A stretch of DNA of 64,000 nucleotides, from assembly GCA_022841325.1 (NCBI GenBank), contig JALHRS010000010.1:48312-112311 (forward strand), read 5' to 3'. The DNA comes from Lysobacterales bacterium. Its GTDB lineage: Bacteria; Pseudomonadota; Gammaproteobacteria; Xanthomonadales; SZUA-5. The notes beneath the pieces were generated by a model. The model ran no database searches. It saw only the letters and a program-made list of their open reading frames with translations, and was not told the origin of the DNA. The position numbers and the translations under genes were made by a program. Every line of letters starts with the position of its first letter. Position 1 is the first letter of the stretch. This document shows, piece by piece, positions 15,923-24,716 of this stretch.

Positions 15923-18463
15923 ATGCCCGCCAGCGACGCTGACACGCATCACCACACCCGGCCAGTCACACTCGCGGAAGACTGGGGGCAGCTGCCGGCC
16001 AACTCCGCGGATTGGGTAGCGGGTCAGCGTCTGGGCCCCTATGTGCTGAAGCGGCAACTGGGCAAGGGCGGCATGGGCGTGGTCTGGCTGGCCGATCAGC
16101 TGCAGCCGCTGCAGCGCGAGGTGGCGATCAAACTGCTGCCGCGCGGGCAGAACAACGCGCTCACCGAGATCTACTTCGAGGTCGAACGCCAGGCCCTGGC
16201 ACAGCTTTCGCACCGCGCCATCGCCCAGATCTTCGACGCCGGCCGCCTGCCCGACGGCGCCCTGTTCTTCGCCATGGAATACGTGCCCGGCGTGCCGCTG
16301 GACGAGTTCCTCGAACAGCATGATCTGTCGATCAGCGCCATCGTCGCGTTGATGGTGCAGATCTGCCTCGGCGCCCATCACGCCCATCAGCGGGCCCTGA
16401 TCCATCGCGACCTGAAACCACTGAACATCCTGGTGCAGATGGCCGACGGCCAGCCGCTGCCCAAGATCATCGACTTTGGCGTCGCCATCGGCGCCCTGCC
16501 CGGCTCGGCCGCCAGGCTGAGCGGCGGCAAGACCGCCGGCACCCCGGCCTACATGTCGCCCGAACAGAAGAACCCCGGCCCCGCCGGCATCGACGCCCGC
16601 AGCGATGTCTACGCCCTCGGCGCCGTGTTCGCCGAATGCCTGCACCTGAAGGTGGGCATCGACACGGGCGTCGACCACTTCGAGAGCACCACGCTGCGCC
16701 ACGGGCTCGAACAGAGCCGCAAGCGCATCACCGGCGTCGCCAGCAATGACGACAGCGCACGTGCCAGCCAGCTCAGGGCCGTGCCCGAGGAACTGCGCGC
16801 CATCGCCATCAAGGCCCTGGCCCCCGAGCGCGAAGACCGCTACGACTCCGCCGCAGCGATGGCCGACGACCTCAGCCAGTGGCAGCAACGACGCCCGGTA
16901 CGCGCCATGGGCGAGAGTCGCTGGTACACCCTGCGCTGCTTCGTGCGCCGCAACCGCCTGGCCACCGCCGCCGCCACCGCCGTCCTGCTGGCACTGCTGC
17001 TCGGCGTGCTGATGGCCCTGCACGGCTTGAACCAGGCCCGCGAAGCCCAGGCGCTGGCCGAAAAGCGCCGCGACGACGCCGAGGGCCTGGTGCAGTTCAT
17101 GCTGGGGGATTTTGCGGACAAGCTCAGGCCGATCAATCGACTGGATTTGCTCGACAGCGTAAGTCAGGAGGCCCTTGATTACCTGACCAGCCAGAGCAGC
17201 GCCAACACCCCCGCCAGCGCCCTGTCCCGGGCCCGTGCCCTGCGCACCCTGGGCGAAGTCCGTGTCACCCGCCAGCAATTCGACCAGGCAGCCGAGCCAC
17301 TCAGGCAGGCAGCAGCGATCCTGGAGCCTTGGCGGGAAAACGCCGGCCAGCACGCTGCTGACGTGCACTTTGAAACGGCGCAGGTGGCGTTTTGGAGGGG
17401 ACTGATTACCTTCAGACTCAATCAACTGGATTGGGCGGAAGCTCATTGGTTTGAATACTTGGCAGCGGCGAGGCGGCTGAAATCGACAACACCAGCTGAC
17501 AAGCGCGCCGATACGGAACTCGCTTCTGCCTACAACAATTTGGGGACGCTGGCAGAGAGCCGCAGCAGGTTTTCAGTGGCCTTAAACTACTTCGAGCGAG
17601 CCTCATCGATCCGGCGTCGCTTAGCCAATGGCCCTTTTGATCGAACGAACCTCGATCTAGCCAATTCGCTGTCCTGGATATCGCGGGTGTACAACTATCT
17701 TGGAGACCCCGCACTGTCTTGGACGACTCTTGAGGAAGCGCTCAGCTTGGTGGTCAATTTGCGGCAGGCAGATGATGATGCACTGCTTCGTCAGCGGGAA
17801 ACGACCCTGCGCTATCTGCTGGGCATGTACAGCATCTATCGGGGTGACGAAGTTCGAGCCCGGCAGGAACTATGGAAGGCGTTGGAGTTGGCAAAGGCCG
17901 ATGCTGAGAACGACCCAACGCAGCCCAGAAGACAGGCACTGTTGGCAAGGATAGCCTTCGACTGGGCAAGGGTCGCACCGTCATCGCTCCCGGAGACTCG
18001 GCAGGCGCTGGCTACTGCACGAACTGCCTTAGCTAATCTGTCGCCCGATGAATTGAATTCCGATGAACGCCTTACTATCGAAGCTCTGGGCTGCCTCGCA
18101 ACATTGGAGATTGGCGATGACCCCGATGCTGCGCGGCGCTGCGAGACTCTTATCTGGCCAGCAATCTACGAGTCGAGTGATAGCCGCACGGGGGACGAAG
18201 TTCTACTGAAACTCACAGCCGAACTCGGCATTTCTTTAAGTCAACGCAGACCGGACACGGTATCGAAGGCTCAGCTTGCTGACCTCAGAGCGAGGATTTT
18301 CGAGGATCAAGAATCAGCCACATCGAGTCTTTACGACCTTTTGCTTCTGGAATCCCTTGCCCGGCAAATCCATCCAGAAGATTCCGAACTCCGCAACATC
18401 GGCGCCCAAATCGACGTTCTTCGCGCCAAGTTCCCCACCAACCAAGAGGAGACTCAACCATGA
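15923..18463 (+). CDS. Transmembrane Ser/Thr protein kinase with TPR sensor region
   Basis: A protein of 846 residues. The kinase domain (about 38-325) is complete: glycine loop GKGGMG at 47, K70 in VAIK, HRDLKPLN at 161, DFG at 184, then GTPAYMSPEQ. A single membrane helix (about 345-368) leads into a periplasmic or extracytoplasmic helical region with TPR-like repeats (about 380-620). Base composition drops after about 17.4 kb, where the C-terminal third is less GC-rich and has non-optimal codons, suggesting a recently acquired or fast-evolving segment. The stop overlaps the next start (ATGA), so the small protein downstream is coupled and a likely substrate or regulator. Confidence 0.93.
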   Translation: MPASDADTHHHTRPVTLAEDWGQLPANSADWVAGQRLGPYVLKRQLGKGGMGVVWLADQLQPLQREVAIKLLPRGQNNALTEIYFEVERQALAQLSHRAIAQIFDAGRLPDGALFFAMEYVPGVPLDEFLEQHDLSISAIVALMVQICLGAHHAHQRALIHRDLKPLNILVQMADGQPLPKIIDFGVAIGALPGSAARLSGGKTAGTPAYMSPEQKNPGPAGIDARSDVYALGAVFAECLHLKVGIDTGVDHFESTTLRHGLEQSRKRITGVASNDDSARASQLRAVPEELRAIAIKALAPEREDRYDSAAAMADDLSQWQQRRPVRAMGESRWYTLRCFVRRNRLATAAATAVLLALLLGVLMALHGLNQAREAQALAEKRRDDAEGLVQFMLGDFADKLRPINRLDLLDSVSQEALDYLTSQSSANTPASALSRARALRTLGEVRVTRQQFDQAAEPLRQAAAILEPWRENAGQHAADVHFETAQVAFWRGLITFRLNQLDWAEAHWFEYLAAARRLKSTTPADKRADTELASAYNNLGTLAESRSRFSVALNYFERASSIRRRLANGPFDRTNLDLANSLSWISRVYNYLGDPALSWTTLEEALSLVVNLRQADDDALLRQRETTLRYLLGMYSIYRGDEVRARQELWKALELAKADAENDPTQPRRQALLARIAFDWARVAPSSLPETRQALATARTALANLSPDELNSDERLTIEALGCLATLEIGDDPDAARRCETLIWPAIYESSDSRTGDEVLLKLTAELGISLSQRRPDTVSKAQLADLRARIFEDQESATSSLYDLLLLESLARQIHPEDSELRNIGAQIDVLRAKFPTNQEETQP

Positions 18464-18822
18464 GCGACCCGAGCTTTGAGCAGCTCTCAGCCACCATCAC
18501 CATCACCGGTTCAGCCCCGCCCTTCTCGGTCACGGCGCCAACCGTGACGGACATTCGCACCACCAGCGGCGTCCCCAATCCGGCCATCATCACCTACACG
18601 CTGGCACCGGAGTCGGTAAGCGCGGGATTCAGCCTGGGCGAAGTCGTCATCAAGACCGCGGGGAGTCCCGACATCACCCTGCAGTCGAATGACGCCACCA
18701 CGATCGTGTTCCAGGACAACGACACCCAGGCCACGGAGACTTTCCAGTTCGGCTTCTACTACGTGTTCAACAACGTGTCCTACTACTACGACCCAGATGT
18801 GGAGAACGAAGAACCGCGCTGA
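18460..18822 (+). CDS. Small protein coupled to kinase (DP-EP-like)
   Basis: A protein of 120 residues starting in the ATGA overlap with the kinase gene. It has no signal peptide. It is beta-rich and Thr/Ser-rich (SATITITG, VTDIRTTSG), with a conserved-looking end YYYDPDVENEEPR. The DP...EEP tail matches my recollection of small DP-EP family proteins found beside kinases in this bacterial group; that name is from memory and not checked. Many Thr and Ser residues make it a plausible phosphorylation target. Function unknown. Confidence 0.7.
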   Translation: MSDPSFEQLSATITITGSAPPFSVTAPTVTDIRTTSGVPNPAIITYTLAPESVSAGFSLGEVVIKTAGSPDITLQSNDATTIVFQDNDTQATETFQFGFYYVFNNVSYYYDPDVENEEPR

Positions 18823-18860
18823 GGAATCCCAGAAGCTGACGCTGGCGAGGCCATTCGGTT

Positions 18861-19652
18861 TTGGAGGGACGCGCGCCTGCGCGGCCGCTTTAGCCTTGGC
18901 TCTTGCTCTTGCCACGGCCTTGGCTTTCGCCTCTAAGGCAAGACACACACCTAGACGAAGCCACAGCGGCGCCGCAGCGCGGCGCCCTCCACGAGGCTCG
19001 ACGCTTTTGGAGGGACGCGCGCCTGCGCGGCCGCTTTGGCCTTGGCTCTTGCTCTTGCCACGGCCTTGGTTTTCGCCTCTAAGGCACGACACACACCTTG
19101 ACGAAGCAACAGCGGCGCCGCAGCACGGCGCCTTCCACGAGGCTCGGCGCTTTTGGAGGGACGCGCGCCTGCGCGGCCGCTCTTGGCTCTGGCTTCTTGC
19201 GCCTACACGGGATGTCTGACGAAGCAACAGCGGCGCCGCAGCACGGCGCCTTCCACGAGGCTCGGCGCTTTTGGAGGGACGCGCGCCTGCGCGGCCGCTT
19301 TTGGCTTTGGCTTCTTGGGCCTACACGGGATGTCTGATGAAGCAACAGCGGCGCCGCAGCGCGGCGCCCTCCACGAGGCTCGACGCTTGTGGAGGGACGC
19401 GCGCCTGCGCGGCCGCTCTTGGCTTTGGCTTATTCCGGCTACACGCGATGTCTGACGAAGCAACAGCAGCGCCGCAGCGCGGCGCCCTCCACGAGGCTCG
19501 GCGCTCTTGGAGGGACGCGCGCCTGCGCGGCCGCTTTTGGCTTTGGCTTTTTCCGGTTACACGCGATGTCTGAAGAAGCAACAGCGGCGCCGCAGCGCGG
19601 CGCCCTCCTCGGGGCTCGGCGCTTTTGGAGGGACGCGCGCCTGCGCGGCCGC
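18861..19652. repeat. BIME-like array, left part (7 units)
   Basis: Seven A-type REPs (GGAGGGACGCGCGCCTGCGC core) begin near 18863, 19009, 19155, 19273, 19391, 19509 and 19627. The first six are each followed by an inverted B-type REP (GGCGCCGC stem, ending CCCTCC or CCTTCC). The period is 146 bp for the first two units and 118 bp after that. The two longer units carry an extra 28 bp in the spacer. Both REP types start with GGAG on their own strand. The seventh A REP abuts the RAYT gene instead of a B REP. Apparent long frames through the array are by-products of the repeats. Confidence 0.9.
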
Positions 19653-19680
19653 TTTGGCTTCGTCCTCTCCGCAAGCCTCT

Positions 19681-20154
19681 TCAGCGCCGCCCCAGCCACT
19701 CCAACGGGTTCATTTCACCCTGAAAGGGCCAATCTTCGGCCTTCTCCACCAGGCCCGCACGCACGGGATTGTTGCGCACGTAACTCCACTTTTCGGCGTA
19801 GGACTCTTCGCGGCGCAACTGCCGGTCCCAGTATTCCCGCTGCCAGAGCTGCCCGTAGCCGCCGCCCAGCAACCTGGTGGCTGTTGCTCGCCAGAAGGCG
19901 ATCCAGCGCTCAAGCGAGTTGGCGTTTGCCGTTGGCGCACAGAACAGATGGATGTGATCTGGCATGACGACGTAACGACCGACACGCCAATGGTCGGCTG
20001 CCGTCCAGGCCTCTTGCAGCGCCAGATGCACGGACGCCTGGTCAAGACAGCGGCGCCGGTCCTTGGTACAGCAGGTCAGGAAGATGATCGGACTCTCGTG
20101 CGTCGGCTCAGGCAGCCAATGTACCGGGCGCTTTCTTCTCGGCGATTCGTCCAT
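19681..20154 (-). CDS. RAYT, REP-associated tyrosine transposase
   Basis: A protein of 157 residues of the Y1/HUH transposase superfamily. The HUH motif is D66-H67-I68-H69 in VVMPDHIHLF. The probable catalytic tyrosine is Y125 in WSYVRNNPVRAGL, a signature of REP-associated transposases. The frame is intact and near family length. It lies between an A-type REP (19627) and an inverted B-type REP (20197-20226), so it replaces the spacer of one BIME unit. RAYTs are single-copy, domesticated relatives of IS200/IS605 enzymes that cut and join REP hairpins. The start at 20154 removes a long repeat-encoded extension; its ribosome site is weak. Confidence 0.9.
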   Translation of the reverse strand: MDESPRRKRPVHWLPEPTHESPIIFLTCCTKDRRRCLDQASVHLALQEAWTAADHWRVGRYVVMPDHIHLFCAPTANANSLERWIAFWRATATRLLGGGYGQLWQREYWDRQLRREESYAEKWSYVRNNPVRAGLVEKAEDWPFQGEMNPLEWLGRR

Positions 20155-20196
20155 GTGCCGAGAATACCGCGGGCCTTGCCAGTAGCAAGAAAGTGC

Positions 20197-20463
20197 AACA
20201 GCGGCGCCGCAGCGCGGCGCCCTCCACGAGGCTCGGCGCTCTTGGAGGGACGCGCGCCTGCGCGGCCGCTTTTGGCTTTGCCCTTTTGCGGCAACGCTCG
20301 ATGCCTGGCGAAGCAACAGCGGCGCCGCAGCGCGGCGCCCTCCACGAGGCTCGGCGCTTTTGGAGGGACGCGCGCTGCGCGGCCGCTCTTGGCTTTGGCC
20401 TTTTGCGGCAACGCTCGAAGCCTGGCGAAGCCACAGCGGCGCCGCGGCGCGGCGCCCTCCACA
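20197..20463. repeat. BIME-like array, right part
   Basis: A B-type REP (20197-20226) is followed by A (20244) - B (to 20344) - A (20362) - B (to 20460), with the same 118-bp period. The last A copy has lost one base in its loop. The final B REP ends seven bases before the stop codon of the CPBP protease gene. Confidence 0.9.
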
Positions 20464-20469
20464 GCCGGG

Positions 20470-21249
20470 TCATCGTGGCTCGGATGCGCTTCGCGACGGC
20501 GCCATTCTGAAACTCAACCAGATCGCCGCCACCACAATCGCCAACCGCAATGCATTGCCAAACCATCCGCCGATGGCGTTCTCGCCCAGGTTGAAGGTCG
20601 TCCAGAGCGCGTTGAGGCCGATGTGCAGCAGGATCGGTGGCCACAGGTTGTAGTTCCAGCGCGCATAGAGCCAGCCGAACAACAGACCTCCAAGCCCTGT
20701 GACGGCCACCACGCCGATCAGGCTTTCCAGATCTGCACCCTGCCATGCGTGAGTGGCGCCGAAGAAAACGGCGGGCCAGAGGCAGGCGACGATCAGGGGC
20801 CAGCCGCACCAGCGGATCAACACGCCGACGGCCAGACCGCGATAGAAAATCTCTTCGCTGACCGGGCCGAGGATCGTCGGCCAGATGAAGTCCTTGACGC
20901 CGAGGCCAGCGGCCACTGGTGCGGCATACGCGCTGATCATCAGCGCGGGAAGGAACAGACACAGCGCCCACAACAGCGGCTGGCGTATCGGCTCTCCCAG
21001 ACCTGCCAGCTTCAGCACCGCCAGCGGCCTGCAACGCGCCTCCAGACTGACCAGCAGCAGCATGGCCAGAATATCGCCCAGCGAGATCAGTGCCGAGCGC
21101 AAATAGGCAACGCGCGTGACCCATTCAAGATCCAGCGGCGAGCGCCATAATGATCCGCTGATGGTCGAATAGATCAGGGCCAGGGTGACCGCGAACGCGA
21201 TCGTCCCGGATCGGGGGGCGAATGGCGAGACAGTTGGCGAGGGCTTCAT
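20470..21249 (-). CDS. CPBP-family intramembrane glutamic endopeptidase
   Basis: A protein of 259 residues with about eight membrane helices. The family motifs are all present: E132-E133 and R137 (GPVSEEIFYRG), H167 (FFGATHAWQG) and H209 (LLHIGLNALW). These residues form the active site of Rce1/CAAX-like proteases in the membrane. Some bacterial members process peptides or provide self-immunity to bacteriocins, but nothing here points to a substrate. TTGGAG precedes the ATG at 21249. The 3' end abuts the REP array. Confidence 0.9.
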   Translation of the reverse strand: MKPSPTVSPFAPRSGTIAFAVTLALIYSTISGSLWRSPLDLEWVTRVAYLRSALISLGDILAMLLLVSLEARCRPLAVLKLAGLGEPIRQPLLWALCLFLPALMISAYAAPVAAGLGVKDFIWPTILGPVSEEIFYRGLAVGVLIRWCGWPLIVACLWPAVFFGATHAWQGADLESLIGVVAVTGLGGLLFGWLYARWNYNLWPPILLHIGLNALWTTFNLGENAIGGWFGNALRLAIVVAAIWLSFRMAPSRSASEPR

Positions 21250-21583
21250 GGCGACTCCAAGGATGATGGCCCGATGCTAGGCGCCCGAAAGCCATCCGGA
21301 TTGAAGGATTCGGACATCGGAACCCGGTCGCCCATGCCGCCGCCAGGTACTGCCAGCTGGGTTGAGCGCGCATCGACGCTGGCGATACACGCACCGTCGG
21401 CCTGGCGCCTTCGCGCCGACGAGCATCTGCACGCCAAGCAACGGGGCGATGCCACGCTGAGATCGGTGCCGATGCCGGGCATCGCGCCACTCGCTACTGA
21501 CACGACGACGGACGCAGTCGGCCATCCCGATCCCCGACCGGCCATGGGCCGGCGCTAGTATCCATCGACGCTCCGTAGCCACC
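21250..21583. other. Gene-free gap upstream of CPBP gene and tag
   Basis: 334 bases between divergent genes. Open frames on both strands lack ribosome sites and domain features. It presumably holds both promoters; nothing specific was recognised. Confidence 0.4.
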
Positions 21584-22156
21584 ATGGCACCCATGACCAT
21601 CCAACGCTGCCCCTGGGCGACAAACTCGGATATCGAAGCCGAATACCACGACCGCGAATGGGGCGTGCCGGTGCATGAGGAGCGCACGCTGTTCGAATTC
21701 CTGACGCTGGAAGGCGCACAGGCAGGATTGAGCTGGCGCACCGTGTTGGCCAAGCGCGCTGGCTATGCGCGGGTGTTCCTGAACTACGATCTGCAGCAAC
21801 TCGCCGCGCTCGATGACGACGCCCTGGCGCAGAAGTTGCTGGACCCTGGCATCGTCCGCAATCGCCTCAAGGTCTGGTCCGTGCGCAGCAACGCGCGCGC
21901 CGCGCTGGCGCTGCAGGCCAGTCATGGCAGTCTGGACCGCTATCTGTGGTCCTTTGTCGACGGCCAGCCCATCGTCAATCGCCCGCGGAACAGCAGCGAG
22001 ATACCGGCGCGAACGGAATTGTCGGATCGTTTGAGCAAGGATCTGAGCAAGCGCGGCTTCAAGTTCGTCGGCAGCACCATCCTCTACGCCTTCATGCAGG
22101 CGGTCGGCATGGTCGATGACCACATGCTGGGCTGCCATCGCTACCGATCCGAGTGA
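21584..22156 (+). CDS. tag: DNA-3-methyladenine glycosylase I
   Basis: A protein of 190 residues. It removes 3-methyladenine from alkylated DNA in base excision repair. Family features are the N-terminal zinc ligands (Cys in RCPW, His in YHDREWG) and the C-terminal pair H-M-L-G-C in VDDHMLGCHRY. The recognition loop is FEFLTLEGAQAGLSW, and FKFVGSTILYAFMQAVGMV lies near the end. The ATG at 21593 (MTIQRCPW) would match the E. coli N-terminus better than 21584. Monocistronic. Confidence 0.95.
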   Translation: MAPMTIQRCPWATNSDIEAEYHDREWGVPVHEERTLFEFLTLEGAQAGLSWRTVLAKRAGYARVFLNYDLQQLAALDDDALAQKLLDPGIVRNRLKVWSVRSNARAALALQASHGSLDRYLWSFVDGQPIVNRPRNSSEIPARTELSDRLSKDLSKRGFKFVGSTILYAFMQAVGMVDDHMLGCHRYRSE

Positions 22157-22164
22157 GCGGCCGT

Positions 22165-22246
22165 TGTAGCCCGAACTGCGCGCAGCGCTGTCCGGGCGGT
22201 GACGCCGGGAGCCCCGTTGAGCCGCTTCGCGGCACAGCGGGCTACA
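22165..22246. repeat. TGTAGCCCG inverted repeat between convergent genes
   Basis: TGTAGCCCG (22165-22173) and CGGGCTACA (22238-22246) flank GC-rich smaller palindromes such as GCCGCTTCGCGGC. It lies between the stops of tag and the amidohydrolase gene and may serve both as a terminator. The GTAGCCCG motif is typical of dispersed intergenic repeats. Confidence 0.5.
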
Positions 22247-22276
22247 GGATCGCGCCGTTGCCTGCGCGGCACCCGG

Positions 22277-23881
22277 CTACGGCTGCCGCAACACCGTGAT
22301 CCCGCGCCTGGCCTTGTCCTCGGCGACCATCTTGCGCACATCGGCCAGCAGCGCGCGGGCGTCGAAGACGATGCCGTCCTTGATGGTGTATTGCACGCCG
22401 CCGACACGGTGCAGCTGGCCTTCGTCATCGAGCTGGATGTGGCCGGTGCCGTAGAGTGTTTTCAGATTGGCCAGCGGGTTCTCATCCAGCACGGCGATGT
22501 CGGCGAGCTTGCCGGGCTCGATCGAACCGATGCGGTCGCTGGCGCGCAGCACTTCGGCGCCATTGAGCGTGGCCGAGCGCAGCACTTCCAGCGGATGAAA
22601 TCCGGCTTCGCGCAGCAGTTCCAGTTCCTGGATGGTGCCGAAACCATAGAGCTGATAGATGAAGCCCGAATCCGAGCCGACCGTGACCCGTCCACCGCGG
22701 TTCTTGTAGTCGTTGACGAATTCCATCCAGCGTTGATAGTTCCGGCGCCAGGCCACTTCGTCCTCGGTACCCCAGTCGAAGAAGAAGCTGCCGTGGTTGT
22801 CGCGATTGGGGGTGTAGAACTCCCACAGCGAGGGCAGCGTGTACTGATCGTGCCAGTCGGCGCGGCGGGCGCGCATCAGATCGCGTGCGGCGAGGTAAAT
22901 GGTGAAGGTGGGATCCAGGGTGAAATCCAGATCCAGCAATTCCTGCATCACCGCCTCGTACTTCTTGCTGCCCCTGGGCGCGGCCTGGGCCCACAGACGT
23001 CCGGCCTGACCGAAGCGGTCGGCCTCGTTGTTGTAGTTGTAGGCGGCCGGGTAGTCCTGCACGGTGCGGTCGTCGAACAGGGCTTCCGGCAAACCGTACC
23101 AGTGCTCCATCGTGGTCAGGCCCCAGCGCGCCGTGGTCAGCACATTCACCTGCAACACATTGAGCTGGGCGTGGTGGCAGGCGCTCTGCATGCCCTGCTT
23201 GCTGAGCTCATCGAAGGCCGCCTCGAGAATGTCCGGGCGATAGCCAAAACACTTCATCCCGAGCGCGCCTTTGGCCTTGACCTCACGCACCCACTGACGC
23301 GCCTGCTCCGGCGTGGTCATCGGCGTCTCGCGCCCCTGACCGAAGCCGGCATAGGGAAAGATCCGCGGCGCCGTGATCTGGTTCTTCTCGCTGCGCCCTT
23401 GCTCGCTCACGCACCAGTCGATGCCATTGAAACAACCGGGATCGCGAATGCTGGTGATGCCATGCCCCATCCACAGCTTGTAGACGTACTCGGCCGGCAC
23501 GCCCTGCTCTGCACCGCCGATATGGCCGTGCAGATCCACCAGGCCCGGCATCACGTAGTGGCCGCTCAGATCCATCTCGCGGCCGCCGGCTTTCAGTTGG
23601 GGACGGTTGTCGGCCTTGATCGGCGATCCCGGCGAGCCCACCGATTGCACGGCGACAATGCGATTGCCCTCGATGACCACATCGGCCGGTCCGAAGGCCG
23701 GACTGCCGGTGCCGTTGATCACGGTGACCCCGCGCAGGATCAGCTGGGTGTAGGGGCCTTCGCCTTCAGCGCGATCGGGGGCGGGCATCACTGCTGGCGG
23801 CGGCTTCGCCTCCCCAGTCGCGGCAACGCTCGGCCATGACGCGATCAGCCAGCATCCCAGCAATAGACCTATTCCGCGCAT
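22277..23881 (-). CDS. Secreted amidohydrolase-superfamily protein
   Basis: A protein of 534 residues. The start at 23881 gives a signal peptide (MRGIGLLLGCWLIASWPSVAATG) and follows GGAGCAGGG. Metal-ligand motifs of the imidazolonepropionase-like amidohydrolases are visible: DLHGHIGG (HxH), KCFGYRPD (bridging Lys candidate), CHHAQLN, MEHWYG and GSDSG. It is a periplasmic or exported hydrolase, perhaps a dipeptidase or prolidase-like enzyme; no substrate can be named. The C-terminal IADIAVLDENPLANL segment is the usual composite beta-domain closing strand. Confidence 0.88.
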   Translation of the reverse strand: MRGIGLLLGCWLIASWPSVAATGEAKPPPAVMPAPDRAEGEGPYTQLILRGVTVINGTGSPAFGPADVVIEGNRIVAVQSVGSPGSPIKADNRPQLKAGGREMDLSGHYVMPGLVDLHGHIGGAEQGVPAEYVYKLWMGHGITSIRDPGCFNGIDWCVSEQGRSEKNQITAPRIFPYAGFGQGRETPMTTPEQARQWVREVKAKGALGMKCFGYRPDILEAAFDELSKQGMQSACHHAQLNVLQVNVLTTARWGLTTMEHWYGLPEALFDDRTVQDYPAAYNYNNEADRFGQAGRLWAQAAPRGSKKYEAVMQELLDLDFTLDPTFTIYLAARDLMRARRADWHDQYTLPSLWEFYTPNRDNHGSFFFDWGTEDEVAWRRNYQRWMEFVNDYKNRGGRVTVGSDSGFIYQLYGFGTIQELELLREAGFHPLEVLRSATLNGAEVLRASDRIGSIEPGKLADIAVLDENPLANLKTLYGTGHIQLDDEGQLHRVGGVQYTIKDGIVFDARALLADVRKMVAEDKARRGITVLRQP

Positions 23882-24191
23882 GCACCCTGCTCCACCATCA
23901 GCAACTGGAGCCCGATCATGCCTCAGCATCGTTCGCAAGGCACCAGCCTCTGCCGCGCACACGACTGCCCAAAAGCAAGCATGCCCAGCCGCCGGCGGCC
24001 CTAAGGCTTGATTGCATGCTTGCTTCATCTCAAGTTCCCGAGAGAGCCGATCAGCGTCGGGAACCTGGAATCGACTCATAACCTGAGCCGAATTGAAACC
24101 ATCCTGATTGAGCCGCCGACGTGCCTATCCAGTCTGCGCGCTGCGAGCAGCAGCCCCCGCAGCGCACACTGGCCGGGCTGAGCTTTCGGGA
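23882..24191. other. Gene-free gap
   Basis: 310 bases upstream of the amidohydrolase gene and downstream of the small hypothetical gene. No frame with a credible start, no palindrome of note, and no recognised promoter beyond the probable amidohydrolase promoter. Confidence 0.4.
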
Positions 24192-24512
24192 CTAGTTGTC
24201 CGCCACGACACCCATGATCAGCACGTTCGCCGTACCTTCATAGGTATCGTCCCAGTCGCCCGAATTGTCCTTCAGCGCGATCATGACGGTGACCTTGACC
24301 TTGCGTTCCTCGACGATCTGCACGTCGGTGATCTGCACATATTCAACATGCACAGGGTGATCTGACGTCGAGAAACTCAGCTTCCAGCCTTTCAGCGCGG
24401 CTTCGGCATTCAGCAGCGCATTGCTGAACTGATCGGAGGTCATGGTAATCGGCTCCGGCGCGCCCTTTGCCGGGCTCCGCGAAATGGTCATGTTCTTGAA
24501 TTCAATCTTCAT
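24192..24512 (-). CDS. Small hypothetical protein downstream of toxin/immunity locus
   Basis: A protein of 106 residues. The start at 24512 is well supported by GAGGAG eight bases upstream. It has no signal peptide. The pattern of short beta strands (VHVEYVQITDVQIVEERKVKVTVMIAL) suggests a small beta-sandwich. It is not recognised. It follows the candidate immunity gene on the same strand after 204 bases, so a role in the toxin locus is possible but unproven. Confidence 0.65.
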   Translation of the reverse strand: MKIEFKNMTISRSPAKGAPEPITMTSDQFSNALLNAEAALKGWKLSFSTSDHPVHVEYVQITDVQIVEERKVKVTVMIALKDNSGDWDDTYEGTANVLIMGVVADN

Positions 24513-24716
24513 GAGCAAACTCCTCGAGTTGGGTAGTGATAGACGTCCGAAGTGACTTTCCTGCATACCTCGGAGGCGCGCCCATTCGATGAACGGGACA
24601 GGCGCGAACTGCGGCGCTTCGAAATGCGAAACGCCCATGGCAAGCCCTCCCTGACTTGCCAGACAAACCGTGGTGCGTGGCTATCGCTCAATCTGCGGGT
24701 CCTATCGATAGCCGGA

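Noticed and set aside
18861..20463. Tandem repeats at first sight like a CRISPR or minisatellite
   Set aside because: The units are 118-146 bp pairs of inverted palindromes with near-identical spacers, and no cas gene is nearby. A RAYT gene inside explains them as BIMEs.
19098..20510. Long open frames on both strands within the repeat array
   Set aside because: They encode the same Arg/Ala-rich peptide repeatedly in several frames, an effect of GC-rich repeats without stops. No ribosome sites.
21274..21558. 94-codon frame between the CPBP gene and tag
   Set aside because: No ribosome site, Pro/Arg/Ala-rich low-complexity product, and it overlaps the expected promoters.
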